A DNA stretch of 64,000 nt from CAIQPV01 sp964480365 (GCA_964480365.1 CAYZPM010000004.1:1-64000); one strand, 5' to 3'; counted from the stretch's first letter, positions 34,907 through 45,267 are shown. Numbers and translations: made by a program. The notes: a model not told the origin generated them from the letters alone.

Positions 34907-35785
34907 CTACTTACCTGATTTTCCCGAGCTCTTGAGATACTTGAAGAAAGCGGAACTGGGGTCGATCACCATCAGGTCGCCCTTGTTTTTGAAGCTTTGC
35001 TTATAGGCTTCCAGGCTGCGGTAGAACGAGTAGAACTCGGAATTACGCCCGAACGCGGCGGCATAAATCGAGGTCGCCTTGGCATCGCCATCGCCCTTGA
35101 TTTTCTGCGCATCGCGATAGGCGTCGGCGAGTGTCACTTCGCGTTGACGATCCGCATCGGCACGGATTTTTTCGCTTTCGGCATTGCCGGTCGCTCGCAA
35201 CTCATTGGCCACCCGCTTACGCTCTGCATCCATGCGACGAAACACCGAATCGCTGATCTCGGGCGGGAAATCGACACGCTTCAGGCGCACATCCAAAACC
35301 TGCACACCGATTTTGCGTGCATCGGAATCCGCCTTTTCACGCAACACCTGCATGATCTGTTCGCGCTCGCCGGACACCACCTCGTGGATGGTGCGCTTGC
35401 CGAACTCCTCACGCATACTGGCGTTCACCGTCTGCGTCAGGCGGGTGCGTGCGCGATCCTCATCCCCGCCCACGCTGATGTAATACTGCTTCACATCGGC
35501 GATGCGCCACTTGACGAAGGAATCCACCATCACGTTTTTCTTTTCTGCCGTGATGAAACGCTCCGGTTCATCGCTGTCCATAGTCAGGATGCGCGAGTCG
35601 AAATAGCGCACGTTTTGCACCAGCGGCATCTTGAAATACAGGCCGGGTTCGGTCTTCACGCCCACCACTTCACCGAGCTGGAACACAATCGCGGTTTGTC
35701 GCTGATCCACCACAAACATGCTCAGGCTGAACAGCACTAACAGCGCGACTGCGCCAACCAGAATATTGCCGATATAATTTTTCAT
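34907..35785 (-). CDS. hflC: FtsH modulator HflC
   Basis: The 292-residue SPFH/prohibitin-family protein forms with HflK a large periplasmic cage around the membrane protease FtsH and limits its access to membrane substrates. One N-terminal membrane helix (about 5-22) is followed by VDQRQTAIVFQLGEVVG and the band-7 domain. A helical part rich in Arg, Glu and Ala and the ending DLMVIDPSSAFFKYL are typical. Its start overlaps the hflK stop by one base. Confidence 0.95.
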   Translation of the reverse strand: MKNYIGNILVGAVALLVLFSLSMFVVDQRQTAIVFQLGEVVGVKTEPGLYFKMPLVQNVRYFDSRILTMDSDEPERFITAEKKNVMVDSFVKWRIADVKQYYISVGGDEDRARTRLTQTVNASMREEFGKRTIHEVVSGEREQIMQVLREKADSDARKIGVQVLDVRLKRVDFPPEISDSVFRRMDAERKRVANELRATGNAESEKIRADADRQREVTLADAYRDAQKIKGDGDAKATSIYAAAFGRNSEFYSFYRSLEAYKQSFKNKGDLMVIDPSSAFFKYLKSSGKSGK

Positions 35786-37005
35786 TAGCGTGCCTCCCTG
35801 TCACGACCGTGCAAGGCATCGCGCCCACTCGGCGTGGTCGGATCAGCCACTGCTGCGGGTTGAGGTGCAACCTGTTCCGCGTTATTGGCCGATTTGCCCG
35901 CTGCCGTTTGTATATCCGAACCTGGATTGGTGCTCTGAATCAGCTTATCAAGAGGCAGGTATAACATGTTATTGCCACCGCTTTTCTGATCCACCAGCAC
36001 TTTGCTGCTGCTGCTCAATATTTGCTGCATCATGTCGATGTACATACGTTCGCGCGTGACCCCAGGCGCCTTCTCGTATTCCACCAGTATCTGTTTGAAG
36101 CGACTGGCATCACCTTCCGCGTTCGCAATCACGCGCTGCTTATAACCGTCCGCTTCCTGCATCAGGCGCGCCGCCGCACCCTTGGCCTTGGGTACCACAT
36201 CGTTGGCGTAAGCCTGACCTTCGTTCTTCTGGCGCTCTCTGTCCTGCCCGGCTTTCACCGCATCGTCGAACGCGGCCTGCACCTGTTCCGGCGGCTGTGC
36301 GTTTTGCATCGTAACCTTGCTCACCAAAATGCCTGACTTGTAGCGATCCAGAATATCCTGAATCAGCTTGGTCGTGGATGCCGCGACTTGTTCGCGCCCT
36401 TCATACAGCACAAAATCCATCTTGCTCTTGCCCACGATTTCGCGGATGGCGGTTTCCGCCGCCTGGCGTACATTCTCGTCCGGCGCGCGGTTGTTGAACA
36501 AATAATCGGCGGGATCTTTCAGAAAATATTGCACGGCAAATTGAATATCGATGATGTTCTCGTCATCGGTCAGCATCAGCGATTCTTTAAGCATCTTGTT
36601 CTTGACGTTATCGCGATAGCCGACCTCGACCGTCCTGACTTGGCTCAAGCTCACCACTTCAACAGTTTCGATGGGAAAAGGCCAATGCCAACGCGGCCCC
36701 GCCTGGGTAGCTTCGAGGTATTTTCCGAAACGCAGCACAACGCCGCGCTGGCTGGCATCCACAATGTAGAAACCGCTACCAATCCAGATTAGCGCAATCA
36801 CGATAACGATTAAACCAATACCGCCACCCAAATGATTGCTGGAAACACCGCCGCCACTACCGCCCGCACCTCCCGTACCTCCACCTTTGCGCCCAAAAAG
36901 CTCCGAAATCTTTTTATTGAGGTCGCGCAGCACGGCTTCAAGGTCTGGCGGGCCGCCCGGCCCACCGCTGTTTTTATTGCCCCATTGCGGGTCATTCAAT
37001 CCCAT
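35785..37005 (-). CDS. hflK: FtsH modulator HflK
   Basis: The 406-residue partner of HflC has a Gly-rich cytoplasmic N-terminus (MGLNDPQWGNKNSGGPGGPP and a GGGTGGAGGSGGG stretch). One membrane helix (about 65-82) leads into the SPFH domain (GVVLRFGKYLEATQAGPRW). The coiled coil with KNEGQAYANDVVPKAKGAAAR comes next, then a Pro/Ala-rich tail. It starts 18 bases after hflX, so the hfq-hflX-hflK-hflC unit is a tight operon. Confidence 0.95.
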   Translation of the reverse strand: MGLNDPQWGNKNSGGPGGPPDLEAVLRDLNKKISELFGRKGGGTGGAGGSGGGVSSNHLGGGIGLIVIVIALIWIGSGFYIVDASQRGVVLRFGKYLEATQAGPRWHWPFPIETVEVVSLSQVRTVEVGYRDNVKNKMLKESLMLTDDENIIDIQFAVQYFLKDPADYLFNNRAPDENVRQAAETAIREIVGKSKMDFVLYEGREQVAASTTKLIQDILDRYKSGILVSKVTMQNAQPPEQVQAAFDDAVKAGQDRERQKNEGQAYANDVVPKAKGAAARLMQEADGYKQRVIANAEGDASRFKQILVEYEKAPGVTRERMYIDMMQQILSSSSKVLVDQKSGGNNMLYLPLDKLIQSTNPGSDIQTAAGKSANNAEQVAPQPAAVADPTTPSGRDALHGRDREAR

Positions 37006-37023
37006 AGATCATCCTGCTGTCAG

Positions 37024-38246
<1,223 letters not shown>

Positions 38247-38247
<1 letters not shown>

Positions 38248-38477
38248 TACTGGTCTTCTGTCGGGATGGTCACTGAGCGTGCAGGCACGATAGTGGAAAC
38301 GGCATGTTTATAAACCATCTGGGTGACGGTGTTCTTCAGCAAGATCACGTACTGATCGAACGACTCGACCTGACCTTGCAACTTGATACCGTTTACCAGA
38401 TAAATGGCGACCTGAACATGCTCCTTACGTAACGTATTCAGGAATGGGTCTTGTAGTTGTTGCCCTTTTATACTCAT
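38247..38477 (-). CDS. hfq: RNA chaperone Hfq
   Basis: Hfq is a 76-residue hexameric Sm-like protein that pairs small RNAs with mRNAs. It starts MSIKGQQLQDPFLNTLRKE, continues with the Sm1 motif (VNGIKLQGQVESFDQYVILL) and has the YKHAVSTIVP Sm2 motif. The C-terminal tail is very short, as usual in betaproteobacteria. A start 23 codons upstream is open but not homologous. It is first in the hfl operon, and its promoter must lie between 38478 and 38659, a region shared with the divergent yheS gene. Confidence 0.97.
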
Positions 38478-38659
38478 GTTTTTTGCTCTTATTAGGTTAT
38501 GTCGGGGAGTTACTTTACTGGATTTCCTGCTTATGCGGAAGAGCATTTGAAATATTCTGAACGTACATAAGGCCTTCCACTTACCGGTAAGTTCCCAAAG
38601 ATCACAAAACCCTGTGCTCGCCCCAAAAGAATTGCCGATACGTCTGTTATCATCGCACC

Positions 38660-40597
38660 ATGCTCAATATCCAGAATCTGACTTACCTGCAAGGCGGCAT
38701 CCCGCTGCTGCAGAATGTGAATTTGCAGGCCTACAGCGACCAGCGCATCGGCCTGGTCGGCAAAAACGGCTGCGGCAAATCCACCCTATTCCGCCTGATA
38801 CGCGGCGAAATAAAGCCGGACGGCGGCGAAGTCTCCATGCAAGCGGGCAAGACCATCGCTTTTGTCAAACAGGAAATCGCCACCTCCGATCAGTCCGCGC
38901 TGGAATTCGTGCTCGATGGCGATGCCGAGTTGCGCCTGCTGGAAAAAACGCTGGCGCAAGAACAGCATGACTCTGCTTGGTTCGAAGCTCAGCACCGCTA
39001 CGAAGCCATCGACGGCTACGTCGCCAAGGCGCGTGCCGCGCAACTGCTGAACGGACTGGGCTTTGCCAACGACACGCTGGAGCGCCCAGTCGCCAGCTTT
39101 TCCGGCGGCTGGCGCATGCGCCTGAATCTGGCGCGCGCACTGATGCACCGGGCCGATCTGCTGTTGCTGGATGAACCCACCAACCACCTCGACCTCGAAG
39201 CCATCCTCTGGCTCGAACAATATCTGGCGCGCTACGCAGGCAGTATTCTGCTGGTCTCGCACGACCGCGAATTTCTCAACGCCTGCGTCAACCGCATCGC
39301 CCATGTCCACGACCTGACCATTGACTGTTACTCCGGCGACTACGACGATTTCGAGCGCGCGCGCGCCGAGCGCATCGCCCAGCAAAATCAGGCGTTCCAG
39401 ACGCAGCAGGCGAAGATCGCGCATCTGGAAGATTTCGTGCGCCGTTTCCGTGCCAAGGCGACCAAAGCCAAGCAGGCACAGAGCCGCGTCAAGGCGCTGG
39501 AGCGGCTCACGCGCATCGCCCCGGCCCATGTCGCGGACGGACATTTCGAACTGGAGATCGAAGCGCCGGAACGCGGCCCAGATCTGTTGCTGCGCGCCGA
39601 TGAGATGGGTTTCGGCTATGGCGATAACGGGCACGCCCGTTTTCCCCTCCCCAGCCCTCCCCCGGCGGGAGAGGGGGACAAGGTCTCGCTATGCGAGCCT
39701 CACGTTAATATGCTGTTCCGCCATATCAACCTCGTCCTGCGCGCAGGTGCGCGCATCGCCCTGCTCGGGCCAAACGGCGCAGGCAAATCCACACTGATCA
39801 AACTGCTGGTGGGCGAACTCCAGCCGACTCAGGGCAAGCTGGAACTCACCCCCGACATCCGCATCGGCTACTTCGCCCAGCATCAACTGGAAAACCTGGA
39901 CAGCACGGCGACGCCGCTGCAACACATGGAACGGTTGGCTCCCAAGGAAACAACCTTGGCGCTGCGCACTTTTCTAGGCCGTTTCGGCCTTGCCGGGGAC
40001 AGCGAAGACCGCCCGGTGGCAAGCTTCTCCGGCGGAGAAAAAAGCCGTCTGGCGCTCGCGCTGCTGGCCTGGCAGAAGCCGCACCTGTTACTGCTCGACG
40101 AACCCACTAACCATCTCGATCTGGACATGCGCGATGCCCTCACACTTGCCTTGGAGGAATACACTGGTGCGGTGGTAATAGTGTCCCATGACCGCAGCCT
40201 GATCCGCGCCGTAGCCGACGAATTGTGGCTGGTTGCGGATGGCGAAGCCAAGCTGTTCGATGGCGATCTGGAAGACTACAAAAGCTGGATCGAAACCCGC
40301 CGCCCGCGCGAAGCCGCCGCGCAAGCCCAGCCGGAAAAATCGCGCCGTGAGAACGCGCCCAAGCCGAATAAAAAAGCGCTGCTATCGAAACAGGGCAAAC
40401 TCGAAACCGCACTGGCAGCCGCTCAGGCAGAACTCGCCGCAGTCAACCGCCAACTGGCCGATCCGGTAACTTATACTAGCCCGGATCGCGACAAGATCAA
40501 CCAGTTGAACACTCTGCATGCCGATCTGGAAGCCAAAGTGGCCGAACTGGAAGAAAGCTGGCTAGAGCTGGAGATGGCGATGGAAGAAGGCGGCTAG
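38660..40597 (+). CDS. yheS: ABC-F protein, YheS type
   Basis: The 645-residue cytoplasmic protein has two ABC ATPase domains and no membrane segment, as in the ABC-F family that acts on ribosomes. Walker A motifs are GKNGCGKST (residue 34) and GPNGAGKST (about 370). Both Walker B motifs are followed by DEPTNHLDL. The linker with RRFRAKATKAKQAQSR is the interdomain arm, and a C-terminal coiled coil ends the protein. Just before the second ATPase domain, residues about 326-345 (PLPSPPPAGEGDK) are encoded by a palindromic repeat and do not belong to the family. Confidence 0.9.
   Translation: MLNIQNLTYLQGGIPLLQNVNLQAYSDQRIGLVGKNGCGKSTLFRLIRGEIKPDGGEVSMQAGKTIAFVKQEIATSDQSALEFVLDGDAELRLLEKTLAQEQHDSAWFEAQHRYEAIDGYVAKARAAQLLNGLGFANDTLERPVASFSGGWRMRLNLARALMHRADLLLLDEPTNHLDLEAILWLEQYLARYAGSILLVSHDREFLNACVNRIAHVHDLTIDCYSGDYDDFERARAERIAQQNQAFQTQQAKIAHLEDFVRRFRAKATKAKQAQSRVKALERLTRIAPAHVADGHFELEIEAPERGPDLLLRADEMGFGYGDNGHARFPLPSPPPAGEGDKVSLCEPHVNMLFRHINLVLRAGARIALLGPNGAGKSTLIKLLVGELQPTQGKLELTPDIRIGYFAQHQLENLDSTATPLQHMERLAPKETTLALRTFLGRFGLAGDSEDRPVASFSGGEKSRLALALLAWQKPHLLLLDEPTNHLDLDMRDALTLALEEYTGAVVIVSHDRSLIRAVADELWLVADGEAKLFDGDLEDYKSWIETRRPREAAAQAQPEKSRRENAPKPNKKALLSKQGKLETALAAAQAELAAVNRQLADPVTYTSPDRDKINQLNTLHADLEAKVAELEESWLELEMAMEEGG
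39642..39677 (+). repeat. Palindromic repeat inside yheS coding sequence
   Basis: C-rich CCCCTCCCCAGCCCTCCCCC followed by GGCGGGAGAGGGGG can fold into a hairpin. It is read in frame as PLPSPPPAGEG in the loop ahead of the second ATPase domain. The same repeat type, in the same reading sense, lies within ybbP at 42746-42783. Confidence 0.75.
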
Positions 40598-40605
40598 GCC
40601 GTACT

Positions 40606-40666
40606 GGTAGGTGCGAATTCATTCGCACACTGTGTATGCGAACGTGCGAATGAATTCGCACCTACC
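40606..40666. terminator. 23-bp perfect hairpin between yheS and ybbP
   Basis: Arms 40606-40628 and 40644-40666 are perfectly complementary (core GTGCGAATTCATTCGCAC). They surround a 15-base loop between two convergent genes. It could act as a two-way terminator but has no T run. A near-identical hairpin lies at 43904-43961, at the far end of the ybbP region. Confidence 0.75.
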
Positions 40667-40676
40667 AACCCCATAT

Positions 40677-43178
40677 TCATACCGATTGCAACACCCGCAA
40701 CGGCGGCATCTGCGCCACATGCCGCGTAGCCAGCCACCCCGCCAGCGTCACCGTGACCATGCCGCCGCCCATCCCGACCAGCCAGATCATCATCCCCGGA
40801 TGGTATGGGATTTCCAGTACCCTGATTGCCAGCACCCAACCCAGCAACTCCGCCCCCCCAGCCGCAAACAGACCGCTCAACGCGCCCAGCGTGGCGAATT
40901 CGGTCAGGTGCAAGCGCCGCAGATATCCGCTGTCCGCGCCCAAGGTGCGCAGGATTGCTGCCTGGTGGATGCGCTCGTCCTGCGTGGAAAGCAGCGCGGC
41001 ATACAGTACTGCCATCCCGCTTAGCAAAGTGAACAAGAACACCGCGCTCATGGTCTGCGCGATCTGATCCATGATGTGGCGCACCTGCTCGATCATCGCC
41101 TCAACATCTATCAGCAGCAGGTTGGGAAATTTCTTGATCAGCGCATTCGCCGCCTGCGCCTTGTCCGGCGGCAGATAAAAACTGCTGATGTAGCTGGCCG
41201 GATAATCTTCCAGCATGCCGGGTGCGGCGATTATGAAAAAATTCACCTGCATGGAATCCCACTGCACCTTGCGCAGGTTCACCACCCGCGCGCTGAACTG
41301 GCTGCCCGCCACGTCGTAGGTCAGCATGTCGCCCATATGTATGCCCAGCGTCTTGGCGATGCCCTCCTCCACCGACAGCACTCCAGTTGCGCCCTGCCCG
41401 AACCATTCCCCCTGCACCAGTTCATTGCCTTTAGGCACATGATCCAGCCAGGACAAATTAGTCTCGCGCTCCACCAGCCCGCGCGCACGCGGATCGGGGT
41501 AATCATCGCCTTTAACAACGCGTTGATTGATCGCCACCAAACGACCGCGCACCATGGGAAATAACTCCGGCGACGGCAATTGCTGCCGCGCGAAAAAATT
41601 CTGTACCGCTGTGCGCTGGTCGGGCTGGATGTTGACGATGAAACGGTTGGGCGCATCCGGCGGCAGGCGCGAACGCCAGCTCTCCATCAGGTCGGCGCGC
41701 ACAAAGGTGAGCAGCAGCAAGGCCATGCCGCCCAGACTGAGCGCGACGATTTGCACGGCGTTGCTGCGCCCGTGCCGCGCCAGATTGGAAAATGCATGGC
41801 TCCCCAATCTGGCCAATGCGCGCACCACAAGCCACGCCAGAAAACCGAACAACAACAAGCCCGCCACTAATCCGCCCAGCACGGTCAGCCCCAGCTTGAG
41901 CGAACCAGCCTGCCACAAAAACAGTCCACACAGCACCGCCCCGCCGGAGGCATACAACAACCAAGCGCCCGCTTCCGGCGCACCCAGTTCGCGGCGGATC
42001 ACGCGCAGCGGCGAAACGCTTTTCAATTGCCACAATGGCAGGAAAGCAAAACCCAGCAACAGCGCCATGCCGCTGGCGGCAGCTTGCCACAACGGCGTCC
42101 AGCCGGGCGGCGGCAGCGCAGCGTCGCGCATCGAGGCGATGGATTGCACCAGCGCGGTCTGCGCCGCATAACCGAGCAGTCCGCCCAGCAGTACGGCGCA
42201 CGCGCCGAGCAACAGAAATTGATACAGGAAGATACGCAACACCTGCGCCTGAGCCGCACCGAGACAGCGCATCATCGCGCAGGCATCCAGATGGCGTGCA
42301 ATGAAATGCCGCGCCGCCAGCGCCAGTGCCACGCCCGCCAGCACCACGGCAGTAAGCGCAGCCAGCCCGAGGAAATGTTCGGCGCGTTCCAGCGCGGTGC
42401 GGATTTCAGGGCGCGCATCGCGCACATCCTCAATCTTCTCGCCCACGCCCAGCCTCCTTTGCAGCCAGCTACGCAAGTCGGCCACCTGCTGCACCTCGCC
42501 CGCCACGAGCAGCCGATAATTGATACGGCTCCCTTCTTGCACCAAGCCACTGGCAGGCAAGTCCGCCGCATTCAGCAGCACGCGCGGCGCGAAACTGGCG
42601 AAGCCAACCGACTGATCCACATCGCGCACCACCTCTGCGGCCAAACGCAAATGCAGCGCACCGATTCCCACCTCATCGCCGAGTTGCAACCCCAGACGCT
42701 GCATCAGTCGCGCATCGGCCCACAACGTACCGCGCGCGGGTATAGCCCCCTCCCCCTTGACGGGGGAGGGCTGGGGAGAGGGAGTAATAACACTGCGCTC
42801 CTTTGTTCCGCCACCATCATCAATAACGATTCTTCCACGCAGCGGATACCCTTCCCCCACCGCCTGAATTTCCGCCAGCACACTCTGCTGCTTGCCTGCC
42901 GCCATACTGGGAAAGTTTTCTGCCTCCACCACGCGCAACCCGCGCTGTCGTGCGGCTTCGCGATAGGCAGGCGGCAATGGCCGCGTCGAAGAAATGCGCA
43001 AGTCCGCGCCGAGCAAACTGGTCGCCTCCTGTTGCAGCGCCAGCCGCACCCGATCCGCGAACAGGCCGACCGTGGAAATACTGCCCACGGCCAACACCAG
43101 CGCAATCAGCAGCACGCGCCATTCTCCGGCACGCCAGTCGCGGAGGAGCAGATTGAGTGAGAGGCGGAGGAGGTTCAT
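40677..43178 (-). CDS. ybbP: FtsX-like ABC permease YbbP
   Basis: The 833-residue inner-membrane protein has the FtsX/MacB-like permease repeated twice: one N-terminal helix (about 18-38), a periplasmic domain, three helices (about 270-390), a middle section with further helices, a second periplasmic domain (about 510-690), and three C-terminal helices. RLSLNLLLRDWRAGEWRVL at the start is typical of YbbP. Its ATPase partner YbbA is encoded upstream, and TesA diverges from it, as in E. coli. The exact substrate is unknown. Residues about 132-145 (PSPQPSPVKGEG) come from an inserted repeat. E. coli YbbP is about 30 residues shorter. Confidence 0.88.
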   Translation of the reverse strand: MNLLRLSLNLLLRDWRAGEWRVLLIALVLAVGSISTVGLFADRVRLALQQEATSLLGADLRISSTRPLPPAYREAARQRGLRVVEAENFPSMAAGKQQSVLAEIQAVGEGYPLRGRIVIDDGGGTKERSVITPSPQPSPVKGEGAIPARGTLWADARLMQRLGLQLGDEVGIGALHLRLAAEVVRDVDQSVGFASFAPRVLLNAADLPASGLVQEGSRINYRLLVAGEVQQVADLRSWLQRRLGVGEKIEDVRDARPEIRTALERAEHFLGLAALTAVVLAGVALALAARHFIARHLDACAMMRCLGAAQAQVLRIFLYQFLLLGACAVLLGGLLGYAAQTALVQSIASMRDAALPPPGWTPLWQAAASGMALLLGFAFLPLWQLKSVSPLRVIRRELGAPEAGAWLLYASGGAVLCGLFLWQAGSLKLGLTVLGGLVAGLLLFGFLAWLVVRALARLGSHAFSNLARHGRSNAVQIVALSLGGMALLLLTFVRADLMESWRSRLPPDAPNRFIVNIQPDQRTAVQNFFARQQLPSPELFPMVRGRLVAINQRVVKGDDYPDPRARGLVERETNLSWLDHVPKGNELVQGEWFGQGATGVLSVEEGIAKTLGIHMGDMLTYDVAGSQFSARVVNLRKVQWDSMQVNFFIIAAPGMLEDYPASYISSFYLPPDKAQAANALIKKFPNLLLIDVEAMIEQVRHIMDQIAQTMSAVFLFTLLSGMAVLYAALLSTQDERIHQAAILRTLGADSGYLRRLHLTEFATLGALSGLFAAGGAELLGWVLAIRVLEIPYHPGMMIWLVGMGGGMVTVTLAGWLATRHVAQMPPLRVLQSV
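42746..42783 (-). repeat. Palindromic repeat inside ybbP coding sequence
   Basis: A C/G-rich palindrome (arms CCCCCTCCCCC and GGGGGAGGG) is read in frame on the - strand as PSPQPSPVKGEG. It shares the CCCCAGCCCTCCCCC core with the insert in yheS. It falls in the first periplasmic domain, presumably in a surface loop. Confidence 0.75.
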
Positions 43179-43220
43179 TTTTTTACGATGGTTTCAAACA
43201 TGCGGTGCAATGCTCGTTGG

Positions 43221-43784
43221 TTATTGCGCGGACGGACTGGTCGAACCATAAACGAGTGTATGAAGCGAACTTTGAAAGCTCTTCCTAAGTGCCTCCATGT
43301 CGTTTGTAAATGCGTTTATTGTTAAATGTATCGCATTGGTAACAGCATCCAATTCTTGTTGATTCGGCTTGCGCCCTTGTTCTTGAGCCGTTTTCCTATA
43401 CTCTTGGTATGTTGCTAGAAACTTATTCATATTCTCTTCCAAGCGCTTTAAAGCGCCTTCAGTGTTTTCGCACAAGTTATCCGGGAGAAGAAGCATTTTT
43501 TGCCGGAAGCGGAAATGTGCATCGTGGATTGGTGTGAGTTCGGGGAAAGAACCGTTGTTCATCTGTGTAGTAATGCTACGCAGTAATCGCTCGATTTCAA
43601 CAAGACCGCTCCAAACATCTTCATATGCCTTGATCACCAAATCCAAATTCTTTTGGCGGTACTGGATAACGCTGCCGAATTGGAGTTCAAGCTGTTTCAG
43701 CTTTGCAGATATGGATTGCTGAAATAAAAACAAAAATGCAGACGTGACCAACCCCGAGGTTATTATTGACGCGATTATTTCCAT
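43221..43784 (-). CDS. Hypothetical membrane-anchored coiled-coil protein
   Basis: The 187-residue protein has one N-terminal membrane helix (IIASIITSGLVTSAFLFLF). A long helical, charged region follows (about 25-180) that may form coiled coils. I recognise no family. Base composition is lower in GC than ybbP and ybbA, between which it sits, and a dispersed hairpin lies just upstream, so it is probably an insertion into the ybbAP unit. The ATG at 43784 is seven bases from AAGGAG; the ATG at 43787 is also possible. Confidence 0.6.
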   Translation of the reverse strand: MEIIASIITSGLVTSAFLFLFQQSISAKLKQLELQFGSVIQYRQKNLDLVIKAYEDVWSGLVEIERLLRSITTQMNNGSFPELTPIHDAHFRFRQKMLLLPDNLCENTEGALKRLEENMNKFLATYQEYRKTAQEQGRKPNQQELDAVTNAIHLTINAFTNDMEALRKSFQSSLHTLVYGSTSPSAQ

Positions 43785-43903
43785 CATATTTCTCCTTTTC
43801 GTGTGCTCCAGATGCAATAACCAACGGGCATTGCACCAAAGGTAGGCAATTCTCCAAGCTCTTTGAGCTTAAGAAATTGGCACCGCCGCAAGACAACCCC
43901 CGC

Positions 43904-43961
43904 GTAGGTGCGAATTCATTCGCACATAATTTATTGCGCGTGCGAATAAATTCGCACCTAC
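43904..43961. repeat. Dispersed hairpin, second copy
   Basis: Arms 43904-43925 and 43940-43961 (GTAGGTGCGAATTCATTCGC type) pair with one mismatch around a 14-base loop. The arms are the same as those at 40606-40666; only the loops differ. It separates ybbA from the inserted hypothetical gene. Confidence 0.75.
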
Positions 43962-43976
43962 AAAACCATATCCATG

Positions 43977-44657
43977 TTAAATCACCCGCCCAGCCGCCAA
44001 ATGCAACTGTCTGTTGCAGCGCTGCGCCAGCGCCTCGTCGTGGGTGACGAGTATCAGCGTGGTTCCTTGCGCGCGGTTGAGTTCCAGCATCAATTCGATG
44101 ACCTGGTTGCCGGTGGCGGCGTCGAGGTTGCCGGTCGGCTCATCCGCAAATAATATTTTCGGCTGGACGACAAACGCGCGCGCAATAGCCACGCGCTGCT
44201 GTTCGCCGCCGGAAAGATGTTTGGGCAGGTGCGATATGCGAGGAGCAAGACCAACGCGCTCCAAGGCTTCCGTGGCGCGTTCGCGCGCATCGGATGCGCC
44301 GTGCAGTTCCAGCGGCAACATCACGTTTTCCAGCGCGGTGAGAGCGGGCAATAACTGAAACGACTGGAACACGAAGCCCGCCAAGCGTCCGCGCAGGCGC
44401 GCGCGGCCATCTTCGTCGAAGGAGAAAATATCCGTGCCGTCGAGATACACCGTGCCGCTGCTGGGCGCATCCAGCCCGGCCAGCAAGCCCAGCAGGGTGG
44501 ACTTGCCGGAGCCGGATGCGCCGAGTATCGCCAGGCTTTCGCCCGCCTCCACAGTGAAATTGACCTCGTGCAGGATGACCAGCGGCTGCACCTCTCCATT
44601 CATTGAGGGACTTTCCACTTGCTTACCGAGATTCACTGCCTGCACAATGGACGCCAT
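43977..44657 (-). CDS. ybbA: ABC transporter ATPase YbbA
   Basis: The 226-residue ATPase of the LolD/MacB group powers the YbbP permease. Walker A GASGSGKST is near residue 52, the signature LSGGEQQRVAIARAF near 146, Walker B ILFADEPTGNLD near 168, and the H-loop LVTHD follows. The start at 44657 gives MASIVQAVNLG; an upstream extension is open but not homologous. Its start codon overlaps that of the divergent tesA within the sequence CATG. Confidence 0.9.
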   Translation of the reverse strand: MASIVQAVNLGKQVESPSMNGEVQPLVILHEVNFTVEAGESLAILGASGSGKSTLLGLLAGLDAPSSGTVYLDGTDIFSFDEDGRARLRGRLAGFVFQSFQLLPALTALENVMLPLELHGASDARERATEALERVGLAPRISHLPKHLSGGEQQRVAIARAFVVQPKILFADEPTGNLDAATGNQVIELMLELNRAQGTTLILVTHDEALAQRCNRQLHLAAGRVI

Positions 44658-45267
44658 GAGATTTTCTGCTTTCTTCCGTGTGGTTTTATTCTGCGCCTGT
44701 TTCCTGCTGCCGGGAATAGTCGCCGCGCAACCGACCATACTGGTGTTCGGCGATAGCCTGTCGGAGGCATATGGTATCCCGCGCGAAGCGGGTTGGGTGA
44801 ATCTGTTGCAGCAGGAACTGCAACGCAGCCATCCGCAATATCAGGTGGTCAACGTCAGCATCAGCGGAGAAACCACTACCGGCGGACGCCAGCACATCGC
44901 TGCGGCATTGCGGAAGCACCAGCCCAGCATCGTGATTCTCGAACTCGGCGCAAATGACGGTCTGCGCGGCGCACCCATCGCGGACATTGAAACCAACCTC
45001 GCCGACCTCATCCAACAATCACGCAAGGCACATGCCAAAGTAGTGTTGCTGGGCATGCAACTGCCGCCCAATTATGGCGCGGATTACACCGTCCAATTCA
45101 AGGCACTGTACCCAAAACTGGCGCAACGATACCACTCGACGCTGGTTCCATTCTTGCTGGAAGGCATCATGCTGGAACAGTTCCAGGCCGACAACCTGCA
45201 TCCAGTTGGGCAGGCGCAGTCGATTATCCTGCGCAATGTAATGCGGCAATTGGAGCCGCTGTTGTAG
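44656..45267 (+). CDS. tesA: Periplasmic multifunctional esterase TesA
   Basis: The 203-residue SGNH hydrolase (thioesterase I / lysophospholipase L1) has a signal peptide (residues 1-25, ending VAAQ). Block I is VFGDSLSEAYGI with the nucleophilic serine, block III is GANDG, and block V is DNLHPVG with the catalytic Asp and His. The start is either ATG 44656 or ATG 44647. With 44656 it overlaps the ybbA start codon on the other strand. Divergent tesA/ybbAP order is conserved in proteobacteria. Its stop lies in the arm of a long hairpin. Confidence 0.93.
   Translation: MRFSAFFRVVLFCACFLLPGIVAAQPTILVFGDSLSEAYGIPREAGWVNLLQQELQRSHPQYQVVNVSISGETTTGGRQHIAAALRKHQPSIVILELGANDGLRGAPIADIETNLADLIQQSRKAHAKVVLLGMQLPPNYGADYTVQFKALYPKLAQRYHSTLVPFLLEGIMLEQFQADNLHPVGQAQSIILRNVMRQLEPLL

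Noticed and set aside
39642..42783. C-rich repeats in yheS and ybbP considered as sequencing or assembly artefacts
   Set aside because: Both keep the reading frame of the host gene and occur in unrelated genes, which is more consistent with real inserted repeats.
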